Below are positions 13,991-21,400 of a stretch of 21,400 bases of DNA, piece after piece (the first letter of the stretch is position 1; each line of letters opens with the position of its first letter). Under the pieces are notes generated by a model. That model ran no database searches. It was not told the DNA's origin and saw only the letters and a list, made by a program, of their open reading frames with translations. The position numbers were made by a program, and so were the translations under genes. Origin of the DNA: a virus; IMG/VR virus record IMGVR_UViG_3300034101_002920, positions 1 to 21,400 of that record. One strand, 5' to 3'.

Positions 13991-15075
13991 GGTATTGCCA
14001 AGCTATGGGTGTTAACGAAACCGCTCAAGTCTGCTTCGATAGGGTACAGTGGGTCGATGATGTAGAAGTCTGTGTCGGGGTCTGCAGTGTCCATAGTTGC
14101 GTACGGATAGGCAGAACCGTCATCTCTTAACGGCCATGGTGACTGAGCAAAGTCACCTTTGTCGTTGATCGGGATAGGGGCGTATGCCATGTTAGCTACG
14201 CCTCCGTTGATCAGTTCCTGAGTGTGCATGGATACACGACGATTGGATTCGCGGAAGTGTCCTTCTGGAGACACTTCAGCCGTACGTTCGTCGATTACGA
14301 AGGTTGCACTCAGAGCGATGTAATGGTATGTTCCGTCTGCACTTGCTTGACCGTCTGGTGTACCAAACCCAACTGTCTCGTACTGGTCTGAACAAGTAAT
14401 TGATTCCAACAGTACGTGCTTTGCTGGTGCGTCGTAGAAATCGTCTATTTGAGCATCGTTGATCTTCCCGATGTATGGAGCGATGTCAGTGCTGAAGTTG
14501 AATCCAGTTGCCTGTACGTTCCATGTGAACTGATGAACTTGGAGATTGATCGGGATATCAATCCCTTCTGTCAGTGGCAGGAAGTTCGAGTGGCGGAGCA
14601 TGACCCCTGTAGAACTTCTGAACCTAGTAGCCTGTACGGAGCGTGTAGACGAGTTCCAGATAACGGGTCTTTCCCATGGGCGGACAATAATCAGCTTAGG
14701 CGTTGCTCCCGTTCCGCCTACATCCTCAACTCTGGTAGGTACTGTACTAAAGCCATTGGAGACATTCAAGAAGTTTGCTGTCTCGTACGTTATGTCAACA
14801 ATCCAGTATGGTCTTCCAGACTGGTGTATCCTGACACCGTTTACTTGCTTAAGGATCAGGTCACTACGTGATGGATGGTACGACAGACCCAGCGTGAATG
14901 TAGGTTCTGGAGTAACACCAAAGTCGTAGGCAGGCAGACCCATTTGAACGTCGATGACATCCTCCATTGGAGAATCCATCTCGATCAAACATTGCTCTCG
15001 GCATGTGTGAACTCCCCATGAGCCGGAGAGGTCTTCGGCTTCGTGGAGGAATCCTATAATTTGTTTTAGACCCAT
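13987..15075 (-). CDS. Minor tail structural protein (distal tail region)
   Basis: The product has 362 residues. AGAGGT five bases before the ATG at 15075 supports the start. The sequence is mostly beta-rich with many Thr, Asp, Pro and aromatic residues and no membrane segment; recognisable stretches include GRPYWIVDITYETANFLNVS and LLESITCSDQYETVGFGTPD. It follows the tape measure gene directly (nine bases), the position where siphophages encode distal tail and baseplate proteins. The family is not recognised. The role as a tail-tip component rests on position, size and composition. Confidence 0.6.
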   Translation of the reverse strand: MGLKQIIGFLHEAEDLSGSWGVHTCREQCLIEMDSPMEDVIDVQMGLPAYDFGVTPEPTFTLGLSYHPSRSDLILKQVNGVRIHQSGRPYWIVDITYETANFLNVSNGFSTVPTRVEDVGGTGATPKLIIVRPWERPVIWNSSTRSVQATRFRSSTGVMLRHSNFLPLTEGIDIPINLQVHQFTWNVQATGFNFSTDIAPYIGKINDAQIDDFYDAPAKHVLLESITCSDQYETVGFGTPDGQASADGTYHYIALSATFVIDERTAEVSPEGHFRESNRRVSMHTQELINGGVANMAYAPIPINDKGDFAQSPWPLRDDGSAYPYATMDTADPDTDFYIIDPLYPIEADLSGFVNTHSLAIP

Positions 15076-15084
15076 GGGTTACCT

Positions 15085-17709
15085 CTACTGTACAATACGT
15101 ATTCCGGTTATGTCTTCTAGCTGGTTATTGACTTCCTCTAACCTGCGATCTATGGAAGTAAGCTGAGGATCTGCTTGTCTGTTCGTAGCTTCGAGTACCT
15201 GTCTGAATGCGTCAGCTTGAGCTTGGTACGTGTTCTGTTCCAGACCACCAACGGGAGTAACACGTTGTTTCTCCTCCAGTATCTCTTTCTTCTGGCGATC
15301 AAGATTACGCCACATCAGTTCAAGGAACTCAGCAGACTGTCTAGCTTGTTCTGCTGACATGTCGTTCGGGTCCAAACCTTGCATTGGGTTTGGATTATCG
15401 ACACCAAGGAATTGGGCTAGTTGGTTCTGCAGGTCTGCTGCTTCTTTCTGAGCGTCAGTAGCTTGTAGCTGGAATCGAATCTCGTCCTGTGCCAGTTGTA
15501 GCATCAAACGCCTGTGTCGTTCCTCTACAGCAAACAACTCTTGAGCTTTCAGCTTAGCTTTCAGTATGTTTTCTGCGTTCAGCAGCAATTCACGTTCGGC
15601 AGCAGTCAACTCTAGCGTACTGTCTGCAAGTGCTTTCTGTACTGCAGCTAGTGCATCGAGGTCGTCCCCTGCACCTTCGAAGAAAGTTCCAAGAACGCCG
15701 CTGTTAAATAGTTTTTGTAGTGCGTCAAAGGAAGCAAGGTCGTCAACCCATTCAGTCCAGTTTCTTAGAGCACCATCGCTAGCAAGGGTATTGATGTCTC
15801 GCATTGCGGCAATCATTCCAGTGAAGTCGCCCGTTGCCGCTGCTGCTGATGCTTCTTCGATCAGAAAGGACATTGCTTCTGCAGCAGCTATTTCTTCTTC
15901 GGACCCGAAGGCTATGGTCTTGGCGATCTGATCTTTCAACTCTTTGAGAGCGTTTGCTCCTCCCATAGTGTGCTCAAATATTTCACGATTCTGTCTTGCC
16001 ACTTTATTCTGAACGTCTATCAGAGCCTTCTCCATTTCAACTCGTTCGGCCAGTAACTCTGCAGCCTTAGTATCGGCAGCTTCAGAGGTTGAGGTGCGGC
16101 CTATAGATGCGGCTTCTCTTCGACCTTGACGGTTAATAGTGCTCAGTCTCTCAAACTTGAGCCACTGTTCATTAAGGTCGGAGAGAGCTTGCTCTAACTC
16201 TCGCGTATCGGCTTTGGCCCTATTAAGCCAAAGTATGTACGATCCAAGACCCACAACTGCGGCTGGAATTGCAACCAGCCAGCCTACCATTCCAGCTAGT
16301 GCTGCAGCGGTACCACCTGCTGCTGTTCCAGCTTGGACCAGTCCTCGTACAACCATTGTAAGGTTGTTTGACGCACCGAGTAACGCACTGCGTATATCAC
16401 CAAAGGCTATACCTTGAATGAAGTCTTCTGCAGCAAATGATGCTTGTGTTAAAACACCTGTCATGATACGAGCAGTGTCAGCACCCTGCTGCATGGCAGC
16501 ATTGCCTGCTCGTTGAGCTTGTTGTTGCCGTATTGTCGCAAGAGTCAAGGCAGTTTTGGCTCTGGTGAAGTCATGAGTTGATAGTGCTACTCTGCCGGTG
16601 GTAGTAATAACTGTGGTGTTCAGCCGATTCAGGTTAGCAAGCTGCTGAGCATACCTTTCATTCAGTGTCAGATTCTGCTGCATGATACGGTTGGCTTCAG
16701 CTTGTGCATTAGCCTGTTCGCGTAACTGATTGGTACGAAATGCCTCTACATGCGACTGCGGTTGCGGTGCAAATCTATCTGCTTCGTCTTCCAGAGCATA
16801 TCTGGCAGTAATAGCTTCGCGAAGCTGACGCAATTCTCTTTCACGGTCTTCTTCCGCATCTGCCATTGCACGTTCGCGTGAACGATTGGCATTCACACGA
16901 TTCATCTCAAGTTGACGTTGCTCCTGTGCGTCCGCTTCTGCCAGTGCCGTATACTTCTGGATGATATACTCACGAAGTTGAGTCAGTTCGGTCTCGTGTG
17001 CTGCATCGGCTTGACTTGTAGCAAGTCGCTGCAGCTCTGCAGTATTGGCTGCATTGTTTTGAGTAAGTTGAGCTTCTTCATCCAGTAGAGCATATCTGGC
17101 AGTAATAGCAGCACGCAGGTCATTGTTTGCCTGTGCTCGGGCAGCAGTCTCCATCTCAAGAACAGCTTGGAAACGCTGAGCGTTCGTAGTGTTCATTGCG
17201 ATCTGGTTTTGAATACGCTGCTGCTCTTGGTCCATCAAAGCAAAACGTGCTCGAATAGCTTGTTCAAGGTTCAACAGTTCCTGACCACGAGCTTCAGTCT
17301 CTGTAGGCAGTGGACGTGCAGTGATGATCTGCTGCATGTTGTGCATGTACAGTGCAGCTTGACGCTCTGCAGCGATGCGAGACTTGGTAGCTTCTTCCTT
17401 GGCTGCTTCTGCAGCAGTATAGGCGGCTACTTCCTGCTCCATCTCCTTGCGGTACCAAGCGTTGAAATCCTCCTGAGCTTTCTTCTCACGAGCGATTCGT
17501 TCTTCGGTGTCCTTAGTGAATTGAGCGTTCAATGCTGCGTCGAGCACAGGACCGAAGTTACGGTTCAGTCCTTTGTCGACGGCATAGGCAAACCGATCAA
17601 TTTCTTTTTGGAATCCACGAGCTTCTTCAGCAGCAGTACGGAAACCAGCGGACACACCTTCAGCATGAACGGATAGCTTGATTGCGATATCATTGATGCT
17701 CTCCGTCAT
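15085..17709 (-). CDS. Tail tape measure protein
   Basis: The product has 874 residues, the longest in the window, and starts in an ATGA overlap with the chaperone frame. Residues about 25-360 are charged, alanine- and glutamine-rich coiled coil. They include four related repeats starting at L148, L198, L245 and L296, with the consensus LRxAIxARYALLDEE. ASFAAEDFIQG (423-433) leads into a hydrophobic region (about 441-495: GMVGWLVAIPAAVVGLGSYI) that may insert in the host membrane at DNA entry. A second coiled coil follows to the C-terminus. Tape measure proteins set tail length; at about 0.15 nm per residue this predicts a tail near 130 nm. Position just after the frameshifted chaperone genes makes the call firm. 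Confidence 0.92.
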   Translation of the reverse strand: MTESINDIAIKLSVHAEGVSAGFRTAAEEARGFQKEIDRFAYAVDKGLNRNFGPVLDAALNAQFTKDTEERIAREKKAQEDFNAWYRKEMEQEVAAYTAAEAAKEEATKSRIAAERQAALYMHNMQQIITARPLPTETEARGQELLNLEQAIRARFALMDQEQQRIQNQIAMNTTNAQRFQAVLEMETAARAQANNDLRAAITARYALLDEEAQLTQNNAANTAELQRLATSQADAAHETELTQLREYIIQKYTALAEADAQEQRQLEMNRVNANRSRERAMADAEEDRERELRQLREAITARYALEDEADRFAPQPQSHVEAFRTNQLREQANAQAEANRIMQQNLTLNERYAQQLANLNRLNTTVITTTGRVALSTHDFTRAKTALTLATIRQQQAQRAGNAAMQQGADTARIMTGVLTQASFAAEDFIQGIAFGDIRSALLGASNNLTMVVRGLVQAGTAAGGTAAALAGMVGWLVAIPAAVVGLGSYILWLNRAKADTRELEQALSDLNEQWLKFERLSTINRQGRREAASIGRTSTSEAADTKAAELLAERVEMEKALIDVQNKVARQNREIFEHTMGGANALKELKDQIAKTIAFGSEEEIAAAEAMSFLIEEASAAAATGDFTGMIAAMRDINTLASDGALRNWTEWVDDLASFDALQKLFNSGVLGTFFEGAGDDLDALAAVQKALADSTLELTAAERELLLNAENILKAKLKAQELFAVEERHRRLMLQLAQDEIRFQLQATDAQKEAADLQNQLAQFLGVDNPNPMQGLDPNDMSAEQARQSAEFLELMWRNLDRQKKEILEEKQRVTPVGGLEQNTYQAQADAFRQVLEATNRQADPQLTSIDRRLEEVNNQLEDITGIRIVQ
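15790..15791. other. No additional gene inside the tape measure region
   Basis: Several long plus-strand frames run opposite the tape measure gene, but they have the skewed composition expected of antisense shadows and no ribosome sites. Nothing else is annotated within 15085-17709. Confidence 0.5.
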
Positions 17710-18469
17710 TTCTTCATTCCCTTAACTGCTGAGAGGATAGCAAAAAACCCGCTCCTGATGGCAGCAACGGGTTTGGTGACTAGCCTGCTAAGACGGTAGG
17801 TGTAATCCTTTTGCACAGTCCATGACTTAATCATCCATGGAACCGCTGACGACTTAGGGTTGGCAACCTTCATTTGGTGTGCTATGGACATCGCCTGAAG
17901 GTCGTCAGTCATTCCCCATCTGTACTCTCGCCAAAAGTTCAGATGCTCACAAAATTCTGAGTAAGGAATAGACTCGATCTCTGACTTGGACTTACCCCAA
18001 CGACTGCATAGGAACAGTACGAACCATCGTGGATCGTCGGGAGTAATTAGTTTTTTGCGGAGTCCGCCTGAGTCCATACTTTGTCACGCAGGATTGCGTT
18101 GATCTCTGTCATCTGTTCCGTGCTGATTGCGTCGAGGAAGTAATCCACGACACGGGCCAAGTACGGGGCATCCAGATCGTCGAGTGTCTGACGAACTGAG
18201 ACACCTTCCTGAACAGTGATAGGCCACTTCTCAGCATTCTCCTGAGCCAGATGATTGATCAACTGTGGGAGGAATGGCTTGCCGTCTTCGTACAGGCAGA
18301 TCAGGACACGAAGACCAGAGAAGTAATGAGGCTGAACTTCAGTCTCAGTTGCTCCCGGGAACTCACGGAGCTTGGCAATGAATGCCGTAGCGAGTCCTGC
18401 TGACGGCTCAACAATTTCTGAGGAAGCAGAAGAAGGGAGTGGGGCACGCTTGAGAGGTTTGAGCAACAT
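17706..18469 (-). CDS. Tail assembly chaperone, frameshifted long form (G-T fusion)
   Basis: A -1 shift at the slippery heptamer at 18056-18050 joins the 140-residue upstream frame to 114 residues of the downstream frame (18050-17706), giving 254 residues in all; lambda gpGT is of similar size. The T part begins after the shift with LITPDDPRWFVLFLCSRW and ends in a basic tail VKGMKK. The T frame has an ATG at 18077, but no Shine-Dalgarno sequence precedes it, so expression as an extension is the best reading. In lambda-like phages the fusion recruits tail tube subunits to the tape measure protein and is not part of the mature tail. The T stop overlaps the tape measure start as ATGA, as the model predicts. 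Confidence 0.86.
18047..18469 (-). CDS. Tail assembly chaperone, short form (gpG-like)
   Basis: The product has 140 residues, with AGGA eight bases before the ATG at 18469. It is a helical acidic protein with PHYFSGLRVLICLYEDGKPF in the middle and DAPYLARVVDYFLDAIS near the end, a style common to siphophage chaperones placed between tail tube and tape measure genes. Its stop codon TAA follows the slippery heptamer directly. The short form is the main product and coats the tape measure protein during tail assembly. Identification rests on position plus the frameshift, since these proteins are poorly conserved. Confidence 0.85.
   Translation of the reverse strand: MLLKPLKRAPLPSSASSEIVEPSAGLATAFIAKLREFPGATETEVQPHYFSGLRVLICLYEDGKPFLPQLINHLAQENAEKWPITVQEGVSVRQTLDDLDAPYLARVVDYFLDAISTEQMTEINAILRDKVWTQADSAKN
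18050..18056 (-). promoter_or_regulatory. Programmed -1 ribosomal frameshift site A_AAA_AAC
   Basis: In the zero frame the minus strand reads TCC GCA AAA AAC TAA. The A_AAA_AAC heptamer fits X_XXY_YYZ exactly, the stop codon follows at once, and the -1 frame (CGC AAA AAA CTA) is open for the downstream chaperone segment. The adjacent stop favours pausing and hence shifting. Confidence 0.92.
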
Positions 18470-18518
18470 ACGGGTTTCCTAAAAGAAAGGGGTGAAGGGA
18501 GGTGTTGTACCATCAGTC

Positions 18519-19028
18519 TTAGACTGGAGCAGTTACGTCAATGTTGGAGATACGGAAGACAAGTTCTGCCAGTGAGCGTGAACCCTGATCATCGGAGAGC
18601 ACAGTACCCATTGGAGTGAACTTGTTGCAGTATCCGGTCAAGACCAGAATCGGACCAGTGGTTTCGGCTCCTTCAGCAGGGAATTCAACGAGCAGGTCAC
18701 CTGAGCGACCGTCGAAGAATGCTGCGTATTCGCGACCACCATAGGTATCATCTGGATCCCAGTCAACAGTGAAAGTAACAGTTCCGAGATCGACCATCTT
18801 ACCGGCTTTGAAGGTGCGGATCAAGTTTCCCCAACCGTCCAGTGAGGTATTTGAGCAAGTTGTTTCAACGTCACCACGAGTGAAGCCGGACCATGTAGGA
18901 CCGTCAGTGACACAGGCGTAAACGTCACTGGCTGTGTCAACAGCATCTGGTGCTGCTCCACTGCCAGTTGGTACTGTGGTTTGCTCGAACCACTTGATCT
19001 TGATTCGTGATGTATCTCTATTAGCCAT
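18519..19028 (-). CDS. Major tail tube protein
   Basis: The product has 169 residues, with a strong AGGAGG ribosome site before the ATG at 19028 that suits high expression. The sequence is beta-rich: IKIKWFEQTTVP, VTFTVDWDPDD, GDLLVEFPAEG, GPILVLTGYCNKFTP, LAELVFRISNIDV. This is the usual pattern of siphovirus tube proteins of the lambda gpV / HK97 gp6-downstream group, which form hexameric rings around the tape measure protein. It lies between the tail terminator candidate and the chaperone gene, the canonical place. Forty-nine bases without a gene separate it from the chaperone start. Confidence 0.85.
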   Translation of the reverse strand: MANRDTSRIKIKWFEQTTVPTGSGAAPDAVDTASDVYACVTDGPTWSGFTRGDVETTCSNTSLDGWGNLIRTFKAGKMVDLGTVTFTVDWDPDDTYGGREYAAFFDGRSGDLLVEFPAEGAETTGPILVLTGYCNKFTPMGTVLSDDQGSRSLAELVFRISNIDVTAPV

Positions 19029-19037
19029 GAAAACCTC

Positions 19038-19502
19038 CTAACAGGTAGCCTTACCAGAAAAAGACAGGACGATCATCGTCAGATCAGGATTCGACTGTCC
19101 TGTTTTCAACACATACGTTTCATCCTGAGAATCGAATCTCAGGTAGTTGATGTACACGCTGGTTCCGGTTACCGAATAGGAGGTGAGTTGTGTTCGACGA
19201 CCAGCAACGATAGGTTGCAGGACGGCAAGCACGGAGGTAACAAGAGCCTTACGTTGAGTATTAGAATGGGCTACACAGGCTACGTCAAGTGTAAAGCTAC
19301 ACTTCTCTGAGTCATTAGCCTCTGCAAGACCTTCTGAGGAATGGAATGGTGTGATCTCGGAGATGTCGTAGAACACGTAACCGTCTGGTGCAGTCTTCAG
19401 ATCGTGTGAGGGCAGGAACGAAGACTTGCTGCACGGAATTGTAGTTCCGACAGCACCGCTGATCAATGACTGTAATCCGACATCTAAAGTGTATGGACTC
19501 AT
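19038..19502 (-). CDS. Tail terminator / tail completion protein candidate
   Basis: The product has 154 residues. An ATGA overlap with the gp10-like gene fixes the start at 19502. The sequence shows FYDISEITPFHSSEG, RKALVTSVLAVLQPIVAG and a C-terminal strand LTMIVLSFSGKATC, alternating strands and one long helix as in gpU/DUF3168-like proteins that cap the tail and join it to the head. No diagnostic motif is present; the assignment relies on gene order (connector, closure, gp10-like, terminator, tube) and size. Confidence 0.68.
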   Translation of the reverse strand: MSPYTLDVGLQSLISGAVGTTIPCSKSSFLPSHDLKTAPDGYVFYDISEITPFHSSEGLAEANDSEKCSFTLDVACVAHSNTQRKALVTSVLAVLQPIVAGRRTQLTSYSVTGTSVYINYLRFDSQDETYVLKTGQSNPDLTMIVLSFSGKATC

Positions 19503-20149
19503 TTGCCGAATGCCTTACGGAAGTGTTCCAGTACTTTGGTGCGGAAGATTTCCTTAGCCTTAGCTTCTGTCTCTTGCTTGGTCTTGGCGAAGAACTGATG
19601 CCCGGGGAATACGGACTTCTTACTTGCGTGAGTGAAGCCAGCTTCCCACAAGTGCAGGTAGCGAGCAGGCCAACGCTTCTTCAGACCACCAACACTCTTA
19701 GGACCGAACACTTTCTTACGAAGTCTACTGCGAACGTCACCACGAGGGTAACGCTTGCTGTAGATTACTGATCCATCATCAGCAGTACGTTTCTGACGAA
19801 TACCAAATGAGACCTGTCGCTGGATCGCTTTGGAGTATTCTGGAGACTTCTCCAGCGTAGTCGCTTCGATGTACTTGTTGTTGACTCCAATGATACCGTA
19901 GAACCGATCAGGGTTGTTGCGAGCGTTCTTGTACTTGGCGACAAGAGCACGGTAGGTGGCACCAGAGGATTGCTTAGACTGACGGGGGAGAGCCATCAGC
20001 TTGGACTTCAGCACTGTTCGAGAGGGGGCTAGTGCTGCTCTCAATGCCTGACGTACGATGTGCCTACGAAGCGTGCCAACGAACTTGGGGAAGCCGTTGA
20101 GTACCTCAGCAGGCATGTCGAACTTGATTGAGAAGAACGGTTTAGCCAT
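19499..20149 (-). CDS. HK97 gp10-like neck / tail-completion protein
   Basis: The product has 216 residues, longer than the usual 130-150 for the family. Residues about 30-60 are a basic helix (RRHIVRQALRAAL). The C-terminal RYLHLWEAGFTHASKKSVFPGH region (163-184), followed by FFAKTKQETEAKAKEIF, is the hallmark (Y-x-x-W-E-x-G-F/T ... P-x-x-FF) of HK97 gp10-like proteins. These sit at the head-tail interface. The extra length is an insert of basic residues between about 95 and 160. TAATG at the start couples it to the closure gene. Confidence 0.85.
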   Translation of the reverse strand: MAKPFFSIKFDMPAEVLNGFPKFVGTLRRHIVRQALRAALAPSRTVLKSKLMALPRQSKQSSGATYRALVAKYKNARNNPDRFYGIIGVNNKYIEATTLEKSPEYSKAIQRQVSFGIRQKRTADDGSVIYSKRYPRGDVRSRLRKKVFGPKSVGGLKKRWPARYLHLWEAGFTHASKKSVFPGHQFFAKTKQETEAKAKEIFRTKVLEHFRKAFGK

Positions 20150-20544
20150 TAGTACATCGTGGGGATAAGCTGGATGGTGATTGGCTGTGAGACGTTGTCG
20201 ATGATTGTAATGTTGACTTTCTTCCTGTCACCCCATGGGTCAGTCGCTGGCCCTTGAACCGCGAATACTTTCTGACGAGAAGGAATGACACAGAACATAC
20301 CTGCAGTTATCTCTTCAGCAGGCTTACACCATTGGCCGATGAGCATGAAGGACTGCTCAGAAGCCACACGACCGGCGTCCGTAATCTCTGTTGGCTTGCG
20401 AGGAGCTTCCAGAGAGAACGGACCTTTGTAATGAAGAGTGAATTCCTGTGTGAGTTCACCCGATGTGTTGACGACTGTGGAGGGTGTCCAGAACTCGCAG
20501 ATGGTTCGTAGGTTGGGGCGTGAACGGCGATTGTACTTGTTCAT
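20149..20544 (-). CDS. Head closure (head-tail joining) protein
   Basis: The ATG at 20544 forms an ATGA overlap with the connector gene; upstream codons in this frame are shadow sequence. The product has 131 residues: NKYNRRSRPNLRTICEFWTP, then a chain of strands (TQEFTLHYKGPFSLEAP, GMFCVIPSRQKVFAVQGPA, KVNITIIDNV). An N-terminal strand beside a small beta barrel is the general shape of siphovirus head closure proteins. The assignment depends on position between the gp6-like connector and the gp10-like gene and on size; sequence motifs are weak. Confidence 0.72.
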   Translation of the reverse strand: MNKYNRRSRPNLRTICEFWTPSTVVNTSGELTQEFTLHYKGPFSLEAPRKPTEITDAGRVASEQSFMLIGQWCKPAEEITAGMFCVIPSRQKVFAVQGPATDPWGDRKKVNITIIDNVSQPITIQLIPTMY

Positions 20545-21203
20545 CCACGACTCACTTTCGACCAGTCTTCCGTAATGTAACGGATTGCACGATGGTCGTT
20601 CAGAAGGTTGAGATCGCGAAGCTGACAATAGCCTTGAGGAAGTTCTGAGACAGAACCATCAGAGATCGCATCACGGTACTCAAACAAGTGGTAAGCGAGG
20701 ATCTTGATAGCTCGGATGGTTGACTTAGGTACGGCGTCGTATGATGCGTAGCCGGTGGTGTAAGTGATGGTGATTGGGTAGGGTTGCTCATCGTTGATCT
20801 CTTCGAAGACTTCTTCCCAGTTCTCAGCCCATAGCTTGGATGGTTCTGAAGTGTAGAGAGTGTAGTCGGAGGATGATACGGTTCCGGTGGTCAGATCGTC
20901 TTTAATGTACGTGAAGGTTGTGATCTCAGTAACACGTCCGAATGGCAGGAAGAACAGACCATCAGGATTGCAAAAGGCATCGTACGGGAGAGTCAGTGTA
21001 ACAGGTTTGCGGAGAATGAATCTCCACTGTTCCTTCTCACAGATCGAGATGCACTCGTGGAGTAAGTCTTCCAGATCGACTGGCAATAGTTCCGTAGGTG
21101 TTTCTGGATCGAAACCAATGTTACGCTTGGTGGCATCCAGCAGTGTGGTGCCCACAATCGTACTGAGTGCAGCTTCACTGGCAAGATCAACGTACATCGG
21201 CAT
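20541..21203 (-). CDS. gp6-like head-tail connector (adaptor) protein
   Basis: The start is the ATG at 21203, with GGAG seven bases upstream; the product has 220 residues. Features of the gp6/gp15 adaptor family are an N-terminal helical pair (LEDLLHECISICEKEQWRF), a beta hairpin FFLPFGRVTEITTFTYI, and the C-terminal ITITYTTGYASYDAVPKSTIRAIKILAYHLFEYRDA, where the ITYTxGY, VPxxI and Y-x-x-RD elements are typical. Twelve copies usually extend the portal ring. It is longer than HK97 gp6, mainly at both ends. It follows a strong intrinsic terminator, so its expression requires read-through or a promoter within the short gap. Confidence 0.84.
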   Translation of the reverse strand: MPMYVDLASEAALSTIVGTTLLDATKRNIGFDPETPTELLPVDLEDLLHECISICEKEQWRFILRKPVTLTLPYDAFCNPDGLFFLPFGRVTEITTFTYIKDDLTTGTVSSSDYTLYTSEPSKLWAENWEEVFEEINDEQPYPITITYTTGYASYDAVPKSTIRAIKILAYHLFEYRDAISDGSVSELPQGYCQLRDLNLLNDHRAIRYITEDWSKVSRG

Positions 21204-21214
21204 GAATGATCTCC

Positions 21215-21258
21215 AAAAGACAAACCGCAGTACAGCCACCCCCTGAACTGTACTGCGG
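21215..21258 (-). terminator. Strong Rho-independent terminator between head and connector genes
   Basis: On the minus strand CCGCAGTACAG (21258-21248) pairs perfectly with CTGTACTGCGG (21235-21225), an 11-bp stem with a 12-base loop. TTTGTCTTTT follows as the U-tract, and the connector's GGAG ribosome site abuts it. A terminator after an abundant head protein gene would lower transcription of the connector and tail genes below it. Confidence 0.85.
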
Positions 21259-21284
21259 CTGTTTACCCTCTTGCGAAGGTTGTA

Positions 21285-21400
21285 CTAAGCTGTGACGCCT
21301 GTTCCGGTTGGAGTCAGGTCGCTGTACTGGTGCAGGGTTGTAACCTGAACAGCAGCATCCAGCGTGTTGGCGTTGGTACCAGTCAATCGGAATACGACTG
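21285..21400 (-). CDS. C-terminus of a probable head structural protein (partial, runs off right edge)
   Basis: The minus-strand frame ends at TAG (21287-21285) after the visible residues VVFRLTGTNANTLDAAVQVTTL and HQYSDLTPTGTGVTA. The beta-prone ending and its place just upstream of the terminator and the gp6-like connector point to a capsid or capsid-associated protein, but too little is present to tell a major capsid protein from a decoration protein. The PTGTG near the end echoes the Thr-Gly tracts in the tail gene. Confidence 0.55.
   Translation of the reverse strand, partial: VVFRLTGTNANTLDAAVQVTTLHQYSDLTPTGTGVTA

Noticed and set aside
14416-14929. Two overlapping plus-strand frames (151 and 127 codons) opposite the minor tail gene
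   Set aside because: Both are antisense to a gene with a good ribosome site; neither shows a recognisable domain.
17167-17676. 169-codon plus-strand open frame opposite the tape measure gene
   Set aside because: It is antisense to a strongly supported gene, rich in Ser, Leu and Cys as expected from the complement of Ala/Gln-rich coiled coil, and has no ribosome site.
20545-20628. Longer start for the head closure protein
   Set aside because: The added residues are shadow sequence over the connector gene; ATGA at 20544 gives the normal family length.
1-21400. tRNA genes, CRISPR arrays, insertion sequences, integrase or attachment sites
   Set aside because: None seen by eye on either strand; a tRNA or repeat search program could still find a degenerate element.

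Overview
This window is a stretch of tailed-phage genome, or a prophage that has kept its structural genes. Every supported gene lies on the minus strand and reads from right to left. Genes are packed tightly: many junctions are ATGA or TAATG overlaps, and no gap exceeds about 160 bases. The order of head-to-tail connector genes, a tail tube protein, a frameshifted tail chaperone and a long tape measure protein indicates a siphovirus with a long non-contractile tail. The base composition looks close to half GC. The host cannot be read from the sequence. Cysteine-rich proteins, Thr-Gly repeat linkers and a CxxC domain fused to a glycosyltransferase remind me of planctomycete and freshwater phage genomes, but that is recollection and not a search result.

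Right end (about 21400 to 12300), morphogenesis in transcription order: the C-terminus of a protein that is probably a head structural component, a strong intrinsic terminator, a gp6-like connector, a head closure protein, an HK97 gp10-like protein, a tail terminator candidate, the tail tube protein, a tail assembly chaperone pair joined by a canonical A_AAA_AAC -1 frameshift site, an 874-residue tape measure protein with four coiled-coil repeats, two minor tail proteins (one with Thr-Gly tracts), a protein that is 10 percent cysteine, and a 58-residue membrane protein.

Middle (about 12340 to 4630), a nine-gene sugar cassette: a fused GT-A-like glycosyltransferase, a zinc-site C-methyltransferase, a nucleotide-sugar SDR enzyme related to GDP-mannose 4,6-dehydratase, a GT-B glycosyltransferase, a GT-A glycosyltransferase, a small SAM methyltransferase, a GNAT acetyltransferase, a cupin, and a DegT/DnrJ/EryC1 aminotransferase. 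Together these could build and transfer a branched or methylated, N-acylated amino-deoxysugar. Because they sit directly downstream of the tail tip genes, modification of the virion or of the host surface is plausible. The SDR enzyme lacks the glutamate expected of a true dehydratase.

Left end (about 4580 to 1), DNA metabolism: a GQHR/ParB-like phage protein, a small PD-(D/E)XK-type nuclease with an altered ExK motif, a RecB/Cas4-like nuclease, a Sak4-type RecA-fold ATPase and a probable single-strand-binding protein with an acidic linker. An intrinsic terminator follows, and then the start of another gene that runs off the left edge. The two genes here that are preceded by a short gap share an identical 11-base leader exactly four bases before ATG. 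Large terminase, portal, the bulk of the capsid gene, endolysin, polymerase and integrase are not in the window.
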